The position numbers were made by a program, and so were the translations under genes. Below are positions 1 to 8,864 of a DNA stretch of 64,000 nucleotides, one piece after another (the first letter of the stretch is position 1; the number at the start of each line of letters is the position of its first letter). The notes under the pieces are model-generated. The model had not been told where the DNA came from, searched no databases, and saw only the letters and a program-made list of their open reading frames with translations. Origin of the DNA: Solidesulfovibrio aerotolerans (GTDB lineage: Bacteria; Desulfobacterota; Desulfovibrionia; Desulfovibrionales; Desulfovibrionaceae). Where the stretch lies: the NCBI RefSeq assembly GCF_009856865.1, contig NZ_WVUD01000002.1, positions 62,001-126,000 of the forward strand, in the 5' to 3' direction.

Positions 1-713
1 GCCACCACGGCGAAATCGCGGGCCCGGCGCAGCAAGCGGTTGGCGATGCGCGGCGTGCCCCGGGAACGCTCCCCGATGACCAAAGCCCCGCCCGGGGTGA
101 TGCCGATGCCGAGAATGGCGGCGGCCCGGGTGACAATGCGGGCCAATTCGGCCGGCTTGTAAAATTCCAGGCGGAAAATGACGCCGAAGCGGTCGCGCAA
201 AGGCGAGGTCAAAAGCCCCAGACGGGTGGTGGCCCCGACCAGGGTGAAGGGTTCAAGGTCGATGCGCACGGTGCGCGCCCCCGGCCCCTGGCCGATAATG
301 AGGTCGAGCTTGAAATCCTCCATGGCCGGATAGAGGATTTCCTCCACCGCCGGCGGCATGCGGTGGATCTCATCAATAAAAAGGATGTCGCCCCGGCGCA
401 GGTTGGTGACGATGGCAGCCAGATCGCCGCAGCGCTCCAGGACCGGCCCGGTGGTCTGGACCAGATTGACCCCAAGTTCAGACGACATGATCTGGGCCAG
501 GGTGGTCTTGCCCAGGCCCGGCGGACCGTAGAGCAGGCTGTGGTCCAAGCTTCGCCCCTGCTCCATGGCTGCCCGCAAAAAAACGCGCAGATTGGCCCGC
601 AGATCGTCCTGGCCGATAAATTCGTCCAGGCGCGAGGGCCGGATGGTGTCCTCGGGCAAAGCCTGCGCGGCCACAAGCCCGGTCGGCGGGCAAAAATCGT
701 CATCCATGCTCAT
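1..713 (-). CDS. ruvB: Holliday junction branch migration ATPase RuvB (3' end outside window)
   Basis: RuvB is the hexameric AAA+ motor that drives Holliday junction migration with RuvA. The 237 visible codons carry the Walker A motif GPPGLGKT at residues 63-70, Walker B DEIH at 114-117 and the arginine-rich sensor region further on. Roughly the last 100 residues, including the winged-helix DNA-binding domain, lie beyond position 1. The start ATG (713-711) overlaps the ruvA stop in an ATGA, so translation is probably coupled. It is the last visible gene of a leftward ruvC-ruvA-ruvB operon. Confidence 0.97.
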   Translation of the reverse strand, partial: MSMDDDFCPPTGLVAAQALPEDTIRPSRLDEFIGQDDLRANLRVFLRAAMEQGRSLDHSLLYGPPGLGKTTLAQIMSSELGVNLVQTTGPVLERCGDLAAIVTNLRRGDILFIDEIHRMPPAVEEILYPAMEDFKLDLIIGQGPGARTVRIDLEPFTLVGATTRLGLLTSPLRDRFGVIFRLEFYKPAELARIVTRAAAILGIGITPGGALVIGERSRGTPRIANRLLRRARDFAVV

Positions 714-1318
714 GCCTTGGCCGCTGCCAGGCGTTTAAGGGCCTGGCGCAGCGCCCCGCCCACGTCGAGATCGGGTTCGTCGTCAAGGACACCGGCCGCC
801 ACGCGCCGGGCCTCGGCTTCCTGATAGCCGAGATTGGTCAGGCCAGCCACCACATCGCCCAAAACGCCGCCGGGCAGGAGAGTGCCGGCCGCCGGACCGG
901 CGGTCGGGGCGCGGCCTTCGAGCTTATACGACAGCTCGATAAAAATGCGCTGGGCGCTTTTCTTGCCGATGCCCGGCACCCGGACCAAGGCTTCGGCGTC
1001 GCCGGCCGCGACGATGTGCAGCAACTCATCCGTGGAAAACTGGGACAGGATGGCCAGCCCCGTTCGCGGCCCGAGCTTGCTGATGCTGATAAGCACCCGG
1101 AAGGTCTCGCGGTCCTCAAGGGTTGCAAAACCAAAGAGTTCCAGGGCGTCCTCGCGCACCACGGTGTGGACGAAAAGAGCGGTCTGGCCGCCGGCAGCCG
1201 GAAGCGACGCGGCCACCGGTGCCGGCAGTTCCAGCTCATAGCCCACCCCGCCAGGGGTCAGCACAATGGCAAAACGCTCCCGGCGGGCGAGCACCCGGCC
1301 TTCAATATAGCCTATCAT
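710..1318 (-). CDS. ruvA: Holliday junction DNA helicase subunit RuvA
   Basis: RuvA is the tetrameric junction-binding partner of RuvB. The 202-aa product starts MIGYIEGRV, the usual RuvA N-terminus with an OB fold, and has a helix-hairpin-helix motif around residues 112-128 ([11 protein letters not shown]). A C-terminal domain that would contact RuvB follows an Ala/Pro-rich linker near 140-155. The reading frame stays open upstream of the ATG at 1318, but the RuvA homology starts exactly there and the ATG overlaps the ruvC stop as ATGA. Length matches the family. Confidence 0.96.
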   Translation of the reverse strand: MIGYIEGRVLARRERFAIVLTPGGVGYELELPAPVAASLPAAGGQTALFVHTVVREDALELFGFATLEDRETFRVLISISKLGPRTGLAILSQFSTDELLHIVAAGDAEALVRVPGIGKKSAQRIFIELSYKLEGRAPTAGPAAGTLLPGGVLGDVVAGLTNLGYQEAEARRVAAGVLDDEPDLDVGGALRQALKRLAAAKA

Positions 1319-1839
1319 CGCGCCCCGCACAGGCGGGTCAGCCGCCTCTGGTTGAGATGACAGACGGCTGCGGCCAGGGCGTCGGTCGCGTCGAGTGCGA
1401 AAGTTTCCCGGCATGCCAGCACCCTGCCCACCATAAAGGCCACTTGGGATTTCTCGGCCCGGCCTGTGCCCACGAGGCTTTGCTTGATCACCGTCGGCTC
1501 GTAGGAATAGACCGTCAGCCCGGCCACGGCGCAAGCAGCCAGGGCCGCGCCCCGGGCCTGGCCGAGTTTGAGCGCCGTGGCCGCATTTTTGGAGACAAAC
1601 ACGTTTTCCACCGAGGCTTCCACCGGCCCGAAGCGTTTGATAAGTTCGGCGACGGCCGTAAAGATAACGCCCAGGCGGCTGGGAAAATCGGGCTGGGAGG
1701 CCGTGCGCACAACGCCCGCTTCCAGCAGTTCGAGCACGCCTGAGCGTTCGCGCACAAAGCCGTAGCCCGTGGCCCGGGAGCCCGGATCAAGACCGAGGAT
1801 GATCAGATCCCCCTGCGCCGCAGCGCCTGCGTGTCCCAT
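1315..1839 (-). CDS. ruvC: Crossover junction endodeoxyribonuclease RuvC
   Basis: RuvC is the dimeric nuclease that resolves Holliday junctions. With the start at 1839 the product is 174 aa, as usual for the family, and the four acidic catalytic residues of the RNase H-like fold are all visible: D18 (LGLDPGS), E78 (VEN), D150 and D153 (DATD). A longer in-frame start at 1887 is less likely, because GGGAGA lies about 10 nt upstream of the 1839 ATG. It is the first gene of ruvC-ruvA-ruvB, and all junctions are ATGA overlaps. Confidence 0.96.
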   Translation of the reverse strand: MGHAGAAAQGDLIILGLDPGSRATGYGFVRERSGVLELLEAGVVRTASQPDFPSRLGVIFTAVAELIKRFGPVEASVENVFVSKNAATALKLGQARGAALAACAVAGLTVYSYEPTVIKQSLVGTGRAEKSQVAFMVGRVLACRETFALDATDALAAAVCHLNQRRLTRLCGAR

Positions 1840-1889
1840 GTCCGTAGGTTCTCCCTTTTGTCCACACCCGCTGCCGACCAGTGCCAAGA

Positions 1890-1957
1890 CCCCCCTTTAA
1901 TAAACTTCTCCCGTCGGGGGGTCCGGGGGGATCATCCCCCCGGCCGCCGGAGGCATC
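1890..1957 (-). repeat. Stop-codon-associated GC-rich repeat, copy A
   Basis: Read on the minus strand, the element begins with the tag GCCTCCGGCGGCC about 27 nt after the yebC stop. It continues into a near-perfect hairpin of the form CCGGGGGGAT-G-ATCCCCCCGG and ends with a GAGAAGTTTATTAA-like stretch. The same architecture recurs at 19110-19196 and 35509-35576, with a decayed copy at 56504-56570. Every copy follows a stop codon in the sense direction. Confidence 0.75.
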
Positions 1958-1984
1958 TTCTGCCTTCTCTCTCGCAACGATCCT

Positions 1985-2719
1985 CTACCCCAACATCTCG
2001 TCGGGCAGATCACCGTTGGTGTGGACTTTTTGCACATCTTCGTTGTCTTCGAGCAAATCGATCAGGCGCAGCAGTTTCTGGCCGTTTTCCAGGTCCAGGC
2101 TGACGACGTTGGCCGGCACCATGGCGATTTCGGCGTCTTCGGAAACCATGCCGGCGGCCTCGAAAGCGGCTTGCAACGGCTCGAAATCGGCTGGGGCGCA
2201 ATGGACTTCCCAGACCTCGCCCTCATCCATGATCTCTTCGGCCCCGTGCTCCAGGCCGATTTCCATGAGCTGGTCTTCGGTGAAGGTTTTGGGGAAGGAA
2301 AAAACGCCCTTTTGGGCGAACATCCAGGACACGCAGCCGGATTCGCCCATGGCCCCGCCGCCCTTGGAGTACATGTGGCGCACTTCGGCCACGGTGCGGT
2401 TGCGGTTGTCGGTGGCGGCTTCGACCAGGATGGCCACGCCGCCCGGTCCGTAGCCTTCGTAGAGCACTTCTTCGAGATTTTCGCCAGCCAGCTCACCGGT
2501 GCCTTTTTTGATGGCCTGCTCGATCTTGTCCTTGGGCAGGTTGACGGCCTTGGCCGCGGCGATGGCGGATTTAAGCCGCACATTCAGGGCCGTATCCGCC
2601 CCGCCGGCCCGGGCGGCCAGCATGAGTTCCTTGGTGACTTTGGTGAAAAACTTGCTCTTCTTGGCGTCCTGCACCGACTTGCGGGCCTGGATGTTGTGCC
2701 ATTTGCTATGACCGGCCAT
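1985..2719 (-). CDS. YebC/PmpR family regulator
   Basis: This is a member of the YebC/TACO1 family, whose members act as transcription regulators or as translation factors for proline-rich stretches. The 244-aa length is standard. The N-terminal signature MAGHSKWHNIQ and the following lysine-rich helix are diagnostic, and the acidic central domain (residues about 80-180) and C-terminal domain are intact. It is a single gene between ruvC and rlmE; repeat copy A lies immediately downstream. Whether this copy acts on transcription or translation cannot be told from the sequence. Confidence 0.93.
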   Translation of the reverse strand: MAGHSKWHNIQARKSVQDAKKSKFFTKVTKELMLAARAGGADTALNVRLKSAIAAAKAVNLPKDKIEQAIKKGTGELAGENLEEVLYEGYGPGGVAILVEAATDNRNRTVAEVRHMYSKGGGAMGESGCVSWMFAQKGVFSFPKTFTEDQLMEIGLEHGAEEIMDEGEVWEVHCAPADFEPLQAAFEAAGMVSEDAEIAMVPANVVSLDLENGQKLLRLIDLLEDNEDVQKVHTNGDLPDEMLG

Positions 2720-2791
2720 GGTTTCTCCTTAAATATAGATCGGGGGCGCGTCCCCCGCAGGTCTGCGTGTCGTCTGTAGTCGATGCCGCAA

Positions 2792-3457
2792 TCAATCCGT
2801 ACCCGGCGCGTCTCCCGGCGGCAAGGGCGAGGGTGCGGGATCGTCGGGCTGGCCCACCGGGGCGTGAAAGCCCGTGGCCACAAAAAAGATTTCCTTGCTC
2901 TCGGGCCGGGAGCTTTTCGGTTTGGCCACGCGCACTTTGGTGAAATACAGCCGCAGCCCTTTCTGGTAGGCCTGGAAATCCGGCCCCTGAAAGATTTTGA
3001 CCACAAAGGAGCCACCGGGTTTGAGCCGGGCCACGGCCACGGACAGGGCCGCCTCGCACAGTTCAAAAGAGCGGGCCTGATCCGTGAACTTATGCCCGAT
3101 GGTGTTGGGGGCCATGTCGCTTAAGACCACGTCAAACGGGCCGAATTTGGCGAAAGCCTCCAGGATGTCCGGCCCGGGTTCGAGCATGTCGCCCAGCATA
3201 TAGGTGACGTTGGCGGCAAAGGCCGTGCCGGCGGGCTTGAGATCAATGGCCAGCACCCGGCCGGCCGGGCCGACCCGTTCGGAGGCGTACATGCTCCAGG
3301 AACCGGGGCAGGCGCCCAGATCGAGGACAGCCGCGCCAGAAACGAGCAGGCGCGATTGTTTTTCAATCTCCTTGAGCTTATAGACCGAACGCGCCGGATA
3401 ATTTTCCTGCTTGGCCTTGTTGAAATAATGATCGCGATACGTTTTCATGACGGGCAA
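2792..3457 (-). CDS. rlmE: 23S rRNA (uridine-2'-O)-methyltransferase RlmE/FtsJ
   Basis: RlmE methylates U2552 of 23S rRNA. The 221-aa protein has the SAM-binding motif VLDLGACPGSW (residues 44-54) and the full K-D-K-E catalytic tetrad: K27, D114 in SDMAPN, K154 in VVKIFQG and E189. The C-terminal 25 residues are a Pro/Asp-rich tail not needed for the fold. A start at the internal methionine 4 (MKTYRDHY) is also possible. It is transcribed divergently from the glycosyltransferase at 3504. Confidence 0.94.
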   Translation of the reverse strand: MPVMKTYRDHYFNKAKQENYPARSVYKLKEIEKQSRLLVSGAAVLDLGACPGSWSMYASERVGPAGRVLAIDLKPAGTAFAANVTYMLGDMLEPGPDILEAFAKFGPFDVVLSDMAPNTIGHKFTDQARSFELCEAALSVAVARLKPGGSFVVKIFQGPDFQAYQKGLRLYFTKVRVAKPKSSRPESKEIFFVATGFHAPVGQPDDPAPSPLPPGDAPGTD

Positions 3458-3503
3458 CCCCGATACCGTTTACCGAACAAGCTTTCAAGGAAAAGACGCT
3501 ACC

Positions 3504-5015
3504 ATGGCCAGTTTAAAACGTCCCGCGCGCCCACGTGTTGTCGATGAGTCCGGCCAATGGCGCACCGTGGACAGCGGTTGCCACGCCTTTACGGACCTGG
3601 GCAGCGGGGAGGAATGCATTTTTCTCGGTCTTGGCCCGGACCCGGCTGCAGCCGTGGCCCTGGCCGGCGGGCGGGCGGCCGCCTATGTCGAATGCCCGGC
3701 CTTTGTTGCGGCCCTGGGGGAAGCCTTCGCCACCGCCATACCGGCCGACTGGCAGCGGCTGGACCCGGCCGAACTGACCCCGGCCCGTCTGGCCCGGGCG
3801 CAGGTGTACCTCTACCGCCAAAATACGCGCCTGTATCCGTCCTTTTGGGGACCGCTGTGGGCCAGCGCCCAACTCGCCCGGCTGCCGCGCCCCGAACAGA
3901 TGTCGACCAGTGCCACGGCGCTGCTGTTCCGCTCGCCGGCCGGGCTGCTCGAACCCGAGCTGGCCCGGGCCTTGACGGCCCTGAACCGGCCCGTGACCGA
4001 CATTCCGGCCGGCGACAGCCTCCCGGCCCTGGCCGCCGTCCTTGGCCGGGAAAAACCCGCCCTGGCCCTAAGTGTCAACGGGGCGGGCCTGGACGACGAC
4101 GGACTGGCCGCCGAGCTGCTCCTGGCCGCTGGTGTCAAGCTCGCCGTCTGGTTCGTGGACAACCCGTTTCACGTGCTCGGGCGTTTTCGCAGCCGCTTCT
4201 GGCAGCGGGCGCTGGTGTGCGTCACCGACGAAGCCTTTATCGCACCGCTTACCGAACTGGGAGCCGGCCGGGTCATGCATTTGCCCCTGGCCGCCTCGGC
4301 CCATTTTTTCCAGGCCCGACCGGTGGCCGGACTGGCCGAGCGGGCCGTATTCGTCGGCAGCAGCGCCTTCCCCGGCCGCGATGATTTTTTTGCCGGCTGC
4401 CGCGTTCCCGAGGCCCTGGCCGGGCTGGCCCAGGCCATGACGCTTCGGGGGGAGCGCCCGGATTTTTTCTGGTGGACCCGGCAATTGGGCATCCGTCCGT
4501 ACTGGCCGGGCAAGGCCGTGCGGCAGGCCGGCTGCGGAGCCGAGACGGCCGGGCTGGCCCGGCGCGTGGCCACGCTGACGGCCCTGGCCGGGGCTGTGCC
4601 CCTCACTGTTTATGGCGACGCCGGCTGGCGGGAACAGCTTCCGACCCAGGTCGCCCTGGCCGGGCCGGTGGATTATGCCAGCGCGCTGCCGGGTGTTTAT
4701 GCCGGGGCCGGCCTGTCGGTCAACGTCACCAGCCTGCTGCTGCCACGCGGACTCACCCAGCGCCATTTCGACGTCTGGGCGGCCGGGGGGTGTCTGATCA
4801 GCGACGCCACGCCGGGCTTGGCGCTGTTTGCGCCGCAACTGGTCGAGCCGATCCGCTTTCAAACGCCCGCCGACGCCGCCCGACTGGCCACAACACTCCT
4901 GGCCCAGCCGGCCCGGCGGGCCGAACTCACGGCCGCCTGGCGCGCGCACATCTTCGCCGAACACCGCTACGAACATCGCGTGGCCGCGCTCTTGGCCCGT
5001 CTGGCCGAAAATTAG
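3504..5015 (+). CDS. Glycosyltransferase-like protein (DUF3880/CgeB type)
   Basis: This 503-aa protein resembles the DUF3880-containing glycosyltransferases common in Desulfovibrio. Its N-terminal half has a Rossmann-like region with WFVDNPFH near residue 220. The C-terminal half has a GT-B-like nucleotide-sugar region with LPRGLTQRHFDVWAAGG, typical of the CgeB-like group. The start at 3504 is preceded by AAGGAAAAG; the open frame reaches back to 3447 but would overlap divergent rlmE. Acceptor and donor are unknown. No other polysaccharide genes adjoin it, so its role (surface glycan or protein glycosylation) is open. Confidence 0.75.
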   Translation: MASLKRPARPRVVDESGQWRTVDSGCHAFTDLGSGEECIFLGLGPDPAAAVALAGGRAAAYVECPAFVAALGEAFATAIPADWQRLDPAELTPARLARAQVYLYRQNTRLYPSFWGPLWASAQLARLPRPEQMSTSATALLFRSPAGLLEPELARALTALNRPVTDIPAGDSLPALAAVLGREKPALALSVNGAGLDDDGLAAELLLAAGVKLAVWFVDNPFHVLGRFRSRFWQRALVCVTDEAFIAPLTELGAGRVMHLPLAASAHFFQARPVAGLAERAVFVGSSAFPGRDDFFAGCRVPEALAGLAQAMTLRGERPDFFWWTRQLGIRPYWPGKAVRQAGCGAETAGLARRVATLTALAGAVPLTVYGDAGWREQLPTQVALAGPVDYASALPGVYAGAGLSVNVTSLLLPRGLTQRHFDVWAAGGCLISDATPGLALFAPQLVEPIRFQTPADAARLATTLLAQPARRAELTAAWRAHIFAEHRYEHRVAALLARLAEN

Positions 5016-5024
5016 ACGCGCCCG

Positions 5025-5426
5025 CTATTTGACCGGCAACCGCCAGGACGGATCGTAGCGCCCCTGCCTGGGCCGTCGCGATGTGCCGCCATGCAGGCCC
5101 CGGCGCACGAAATACAGCAGGCGGCGGCTGAATTTGGCGGCCCAGGCGTCGCAGGCCTTGTCCTGGCGGATGCGCTCCACCAGGGTTTCGGCCCCGCCCG
5201 GCAGACGTTCGCGCCGGGTGAGGCTGCGTCGCAGGGCGTAATGGCCCAATTCATCCACCAAGGCCATGGTTTTGCGAAAATCGCGAACAGAGCGATTGAT
5301 GAAAATATGGTAGCGTCCGTCGCGAAACAGTAAAAAACCCCAGCTATCTATATCATCGACTTCGGTGACGACAAGGTCGTCGCGCTTGCCGGCCATCTCG
5401 ATCAATCTGGCCAAAAGCCCAGCCAT
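5025..5426 (-). CDS. Zincin-like protein with a degenerate HEXXH motif
   Basis: The 133-aa product has, at residues 41-68, a layout like the ImmA/IrrE (DUF955) peptidases: an I-x-I-N strand, an arginine-rich turn and a helix carrying ELGHYALRR. The first metal-binding histidine of HEXXH is replaced by aspartate (D58-E59-L-G-H62), so classic zinc protease activity is doubtful. The C-terminus is strongly basic. The start at 5426 is chosen for its GGAG 6 nt upstream; the frame is open to 5597. It is convergent with the glycosyltransferase. The family call is an inference from pattern only. Confidence 0.5.
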   Translation of the reverse strand: MAGLLARLIEMAGKRDDLVVTEVDDIDSWGFLLFRDGRYHIFINRSVRDFRKTMALVDELGHYALRRSLTRRERLPGGAETLVERIRQDKACDAWAAKFSRRLLYFVRRGLHGGTSRRPRQGRYDPSWRLPVK

Positions 5427-5605
5427 ACGCGCTCCTTCGCCGGCGCTTTGCCGACAGGACAAGGATAAGTTCCTGGCAACAGCCGTCAAGCCGGACCGGG
5501 CTGGACCAGGGTCGCCGGTGCAACCGATTGGTTTCTGACAATGCGCCTGACAGCAGCCTTTTGGCAACGCTTCTTTCACCCCGGACCGTTGGAGCAAAGG
5601 CCCCC

Positions 5606-6040
5606 ATGGCGCTTCTCGAACACCGACATTGCCCCCACTGTGGCAAGGCTGCCTGGCAGGAGTTTGTGCCCCAGGCCGACCCGGCCGGTTCCCATTGGCG
5701 CTGTCGCGACTGTGGCGAACGCCGCACAGCCACGCGGGTCAGCCTCGGACGGACCGCCCTGCTCCACCGGGGCCGGGTGCAGACCAACAGGATCTGCGCC
5801 CCTGTGCGCATTATCGACATCAGCCGCGACGGGGCCAGACTGTGCCAGGACGAGGACATGCCCTTCACGGTCGCGGTGGAGCAGCGACTGCTGTTTAATC
5901 CCCTGCTCCATCCCACAGGCGAACTGGCCCAATATCTGCCGGCCGTGGTGCGCTGGATCGAGGGGATCGAGTTCGGTCTGGAATTCGACCGCCCGCTGGC
6001 CCTGCCGCCCGGGGAGATCCGCCACATCGTCAAGAACTGA
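5606..6040 (+). CDS. Zinc-ribbon PilZ domain protein
   Basis: The 144-aa protein starts with a zinc ribbon (C9-x2-C12 and C33-x2-C36). A PilZ-like domain follows, with an arginine-containing stretch around residues 55-70 and the DISRDGARL motif (D/N-x-S-x-x-G) near 70-80. PilZ domains bind cyclic di-GMP. The partner or output is not evident. The start at 5606 has GGAGCAAAGG just upstream; the frame is open to 5528 but that would bypass this ribosome binding site. It stands alone and diverges from the zincin-like gene. Confidence 0.75.
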   Translation: MALLEHRHCPHCGKAAWQEFVPQADPAGSHWRCRDCGERRTATRVSLGRTALLHRGRVQTNRICAPVRIIDISRDGARLCQDEDMPFTVAVEQRLLFNPLLHPTGELAQYLPAVVRWIEGIEFGLEFDRPLALPPGEIRHIVKN

Positions 6041-6303
6041 GGCACTGGCTTGTTTCGGTTGCCTGGGTTCGGGAGTGCGCTGGTCCGGGTAGCGCGCTCC
6101 AGACAGCAGCAACGGCCGACGTTGTGTGCCCGGGTGGGCGCTGGTCCGGGCCAGACCAATCCCTTCTGCGGCGGCGGCAGGCGCAGGCCGGTCGTGGTGG
6201 TCCGGGCGTGTCCGGGCGTTGCTTCCGGCCCGGCAAGGGCGTAGAGTGTCAGGCGTACGGCAATCCTGCCGGCCAACCAGCAAGCCAAGGCGCGGCGCGG
6301 CTC

Positions 6304-6474
6304 ATGATGGACTACGAAAAGATTCGGCACGCGGCAAAAACCGGCGACAAGATCCTGGAATTGGCCGTTTCCATCGGCCTTGATCCGACACGCCATACCA
6401 TAAAAGAACTGGCCGACACGCTGTTGGCCCAAGCCCTGGCCGAAAGCAGCCGGGACGACGGCTGCAAGCCCTAG
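6304..6474 (+). CDS. Small hypothetical protein (56-57 aa)
   Basis: The ORF begins with two adjacent ATGs (6304 and 6307) and encodes a charged helical protein starting MDYEKIRHAAKTGDKI. It has no membrane segment and no recognised domain. The ribosome binding site is weak (AAGG about 12 nt upstream). The composition looks protein-like (balanced Ile/Leu/Lys/Asp rather than the Pro/Arg-rich pattern of shadow frames), which is the main support. No function can be assigned. Confidence 0.45.
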   Translation: MMDYEKIRHAAKTGDKILELAVSIGLDPTRHTIKELADTLLAQALAESSRDDGCKP

Positions 6475-6767
6475 CAGCGCCCGAGGAAGAAACGAAGAGG
6501 CCCCCGCCCCCCCCAACGGGATAAATTTTTCGAGGGATTCTCGTCGGTTGACCGGCACACTGGCCGGAGACCGGTCGGGACAGCCGTAGTGGACGTGTGA
6601 CGGCTTGCCCGTCGGTCCAGGGCTGTCGGTATGCCCCATTGACGCACCCCGCCGCCCGGCTTGGGGCTATCCACCGCGCGCCACACCCCCCTGCCGTCTG
6701 GCTCTCGGGTTCTCCTGCCGGGCCTTAAAAGAATTTTCACCACCACGTGCGTGCGCCCTCGCGGGGC
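6475..6767. other. Intergenic stretch without a gene
   Basis: This interval between the 57-aa ORF and the qrc terminator has no frame with protein-like composition. It contains short inverted segments such as CCGGTC/GACCGG around 6570-6580, but nothing recognisable. Confidence 0.5.
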
Positions 6768-6768
6768 A

Positions 6769-6802
6769 CAAAAAAAAGCCCGGCCGCACAGCAGCCGGGC
6801 TT
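6769..6802 (-). terminator. Rho-independent terminator of the qrc operon
   Basis: On the minus strand a 9-bp stem AAGCCCGGC/GCCGGGCTT (6794-6802 with 6776-6784) is followed by an uninterrupted run of eight or nine T residues. It lies about 25 nt past the qrcD stop. Confidence 0.9.
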
Positions 6803-6825
6803 GGTCGTTTCGGGGGAAACGTGTC

Positions 6826-8070
6826 CTACTTTTTATTCAGGCCAACTTCCTGGGGGAAGATCGGCAGATAGCGGTAGGACAGGCTCATGATGATGAAGCC
6901 ATAAGCGATGACCATAAGCGAGGTGGCCCACTCCGCCCAGTTGGGAGTATAGATCTCCCACTTGGTAAACGGCAGCACCGGGATGGCCAAAGCCTGGACG
7001 GTGAAGACGTAACGGTTGATGACCACGCCAGCACAGGCCAAAATGGCTCCGGAGTACATAAAGACCGGCTTTTTGCGCAGCGGCGTCAGCAAGAACACCA
7101 CCGGCACCAGCAGGCACAGCACCAGTTCGCAGACAAACAGCCAGCGGCCATAGACCAGACCGTAAAACATCTGGTCAAAGGTCATGCCGGCCCGGGGCAG
7201 GACGTTGTTGATCCAGGCCCAGGTGTCGAGGTACTTAAACACCGTGTAGATCAGCAGCATGGTGCCGCCAATCTTGCACATAAGCGATTTGATCCGATAG
7301 GTGGTGAGCTTGCGGCCGGTCACTTTTTCCATGAAGCCGCAGATCAGCACCGTCATGCACGGACCGGTGGCAATGGCCGACAGGACGAACAGAAAGAACG
7401 TCCAGGGCCAGATGAAAAACCCGTCGCGGAAAGCGTACGGGCGGGCGAACATAACGCCGTACATGCCGCCAAGCGATCCCTGGTGGAAGGTCGACAGAAA
7501 CGCGCCGATGCCGGCGAAAAGCGGCATGACGACGTGCATCTGGTGGGCCAGGTTGTGCAGATACGGGATCTTGTTGATCTGCTTCTGCTCAAGGATCAGC
7601 GGCACGTATTCGATGATGAGCACCAGCAGATAGCAGGTGATGCAGAAGATAACTTCTGTCAGCATCGAGTGGACGTTGGGGTGCCAGTAACCGAACCACG
7701 ACCGGATGGGCTGACCGACGTCCAGGGACAGGATGAGCATGGCCCCGGAGTAGCAGATAAAGCCCTTGATGACGGTCAGGTTGATGATGTTTTTAAGTTC
7801 GTCAATGCGGATGATGTAGCGCAAGAGCCCGGTAAAAAAGGCTCCGGCACCCAAAGCAATGACCGCGAGGTCAAAGGTGATCCACAGTCCGAACCCGAAG
7901 TAGTTGTCCAGGCCCGTGACGCCAAGGCCGTAGACAAAGCACACGATCATGGCGACGAAGCCGTAACCGGCCACGATACCCAGAAAGGCCAGCCACTTCA
8001 GGAATTTCCCGAGGGAGCAGCGTTCGACTCCTTCGGGATACCAGTTTTTTTCACTCTCGATTATGCTCAT
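6826..8070 (-). CDS. qrcD: Qrc complex NrfD-type membrane subunit QrcD
   Basis: QrcD anchors the quinone reductase complex and carries the menaquinone site. The complex moves electrons from periplasmic hydrogenases and formate dehydrogenases, via type I cytochrome c3, to menaquinone. The 414-aa protein is almost entirely hydrophobic, with about ten predicted membrane helices typical of NrfD/PsrC proteins, and a short hydrophilic N-terminus. It is the last gene of qrcABCD, 13 nt after qrcC, and is followed by a strong terminator. Confidence 0.95.
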   Translation of the reverse strand: MSIIESEKNWYPEGVERCSLGKFLKWLAFLGIVAGYGFVAMIVCFVYGLGVTGLDNYFGFGLWITFDLAVIALGAGAFFTGLLRYIIRIDELKNIINLTVIKGFICYSGAMLILSLDVGQPIRSWFGYWHPNVHSMLTEVIFCITCYLLVLIIEYVPLILEQKQINKIPYLHNLAHQMHVVMPLFAGIGAFLSTFHQGSLGGMYGVMFARPYAFRDGFFIWPWTFFLFVLSAIATGPCMTVLICGFMEKVTGRKLTTYRIKSLMCKIGGTMLLIYTVFKYLDTWAWINNVLPRAGMTFDQMFYGLVYGRWLFVCELVLCLLVPVVFLLTPLRKKPVFMYSGAILACAGVVINRYVFTVQALAIPVLPFTKWEIYTPNWAEWATSLMVIAYGFIIMSLSYRYLPIFPQEVGLNKK

Positions 8071-8083
8071 TGCATCCCCCCGA

Positions 8084-8842
8084 TTACTCGCTTTTAAGGT
8101 AGTTGTCGCCGAGCTTTCGCACCCATTCCCGCCGGCTGATGTAATAGACCTGGGTATCGGTGCCCAGGCGTTCCAACAGACGATAGGCGTAGGGGCTTTT
8201 GATCAGTTCGTGCACCTTGTGCTTGGGGTTTTTCAGATCCCCAAAAGCGAGAGCGCCGGAAGGGCAATTCTGAACGCAGGTGGTGACGTAAGCGCCGTCA
8301 TCAAGGTTGTCGGGATCTTTCCCATTGGCCCGGGCAGCGTCCTTGGCCAGGGTCCAGCGATGATGGCAGAACGTACACTTTTCGACCACGCCGCGCGGAC
8401 GGACCGACGTCAGCGGCGACAGGGTCTTTTGCATGCCCTCGGGCCAAACCGGGTCGAACCAGCCAAAGTAACGGACGTGGTAAGGACAGGCGGCCACGCA
8501 ATACCGGCAACCGATACAGCGGGGATAGACCTGGCTGACGATACCGCCGTTCTCGTTTTTTTCCGTGGCAATGACCGGGCAAACGGACACGCACGGCGGA
8601 TTGCCGCACTGCTGGCAGGGCCGGGGCAGATAGGCGATGTCGTGGTCCGGGAAGGACTTGCCATTGGTCAATTCATACACCGTCATCCACGAGGTGGAGC
8701 GGAGTTTGTTGGAGGCTTCGCGTTGCGGTTCAACGTTGTTTTCGGTCTGGCAGGAGGCCATACAGGCTCCGCAGCCGGTGCATTTGTCAATGTCGATCAC
8801 CATGCCCCAGGTGATCGGGAATTCCATTTTCTGTCCGGACAT
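8084..8842 (-). CDS. qrcC: Qrc complex iron-sulfur subunit QrcC
   Basis: QrcC is the electron-transfer subunit between QrcB/QrcA and QrcD. The 252-aa protein has four cysteine clusters of the DMSO-reductase-B type: C21-C31 (CTGCGACMASC), CQQCGNPPCVSVCP, CIGCRYCVAACP, and CTFC with a distal CVQNCP. There is no signal peptide, so export presumably depends on the Tat signal of QrcB. It lies 22 nt after qrcB and 13 nt before qrcD. Confidence 0.95.
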   Translation of the reverse strand: MSGQKMEFPITWGMVIDIDKCTGCGACMASCQTENNVEPQREASNKLRSTSWMTVYELTNGKSFPDHDIAYLPRPCQQCGNPPCVSVCPVIATEKNENGGIVSQVYPRCIGCRYCVAACPYHVRYFGWFDPVWPEGMQKTLSPLTSVRPRGVVEKCTFCHHRWTLAKDAARANGKDPDNLDDGAYVTTCVQNCPSGALAFGDLKNPKHKVHELIKSPYAYRLLERLGTDTQVYYISRREWVRKLGDNYLKSE

Positions 8843-8864
8843 AACGGCTTCCCTTTACCTTGCG

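Noticed and set aside
6661-8097. Long plus-strand ORFs opposite qrcD and other qrc/nuo genes
   Set aside because: These are GC-skew shadows rich in Gln, His, Asp and Gly with no domain; the minus-strand genes are unambiguous.
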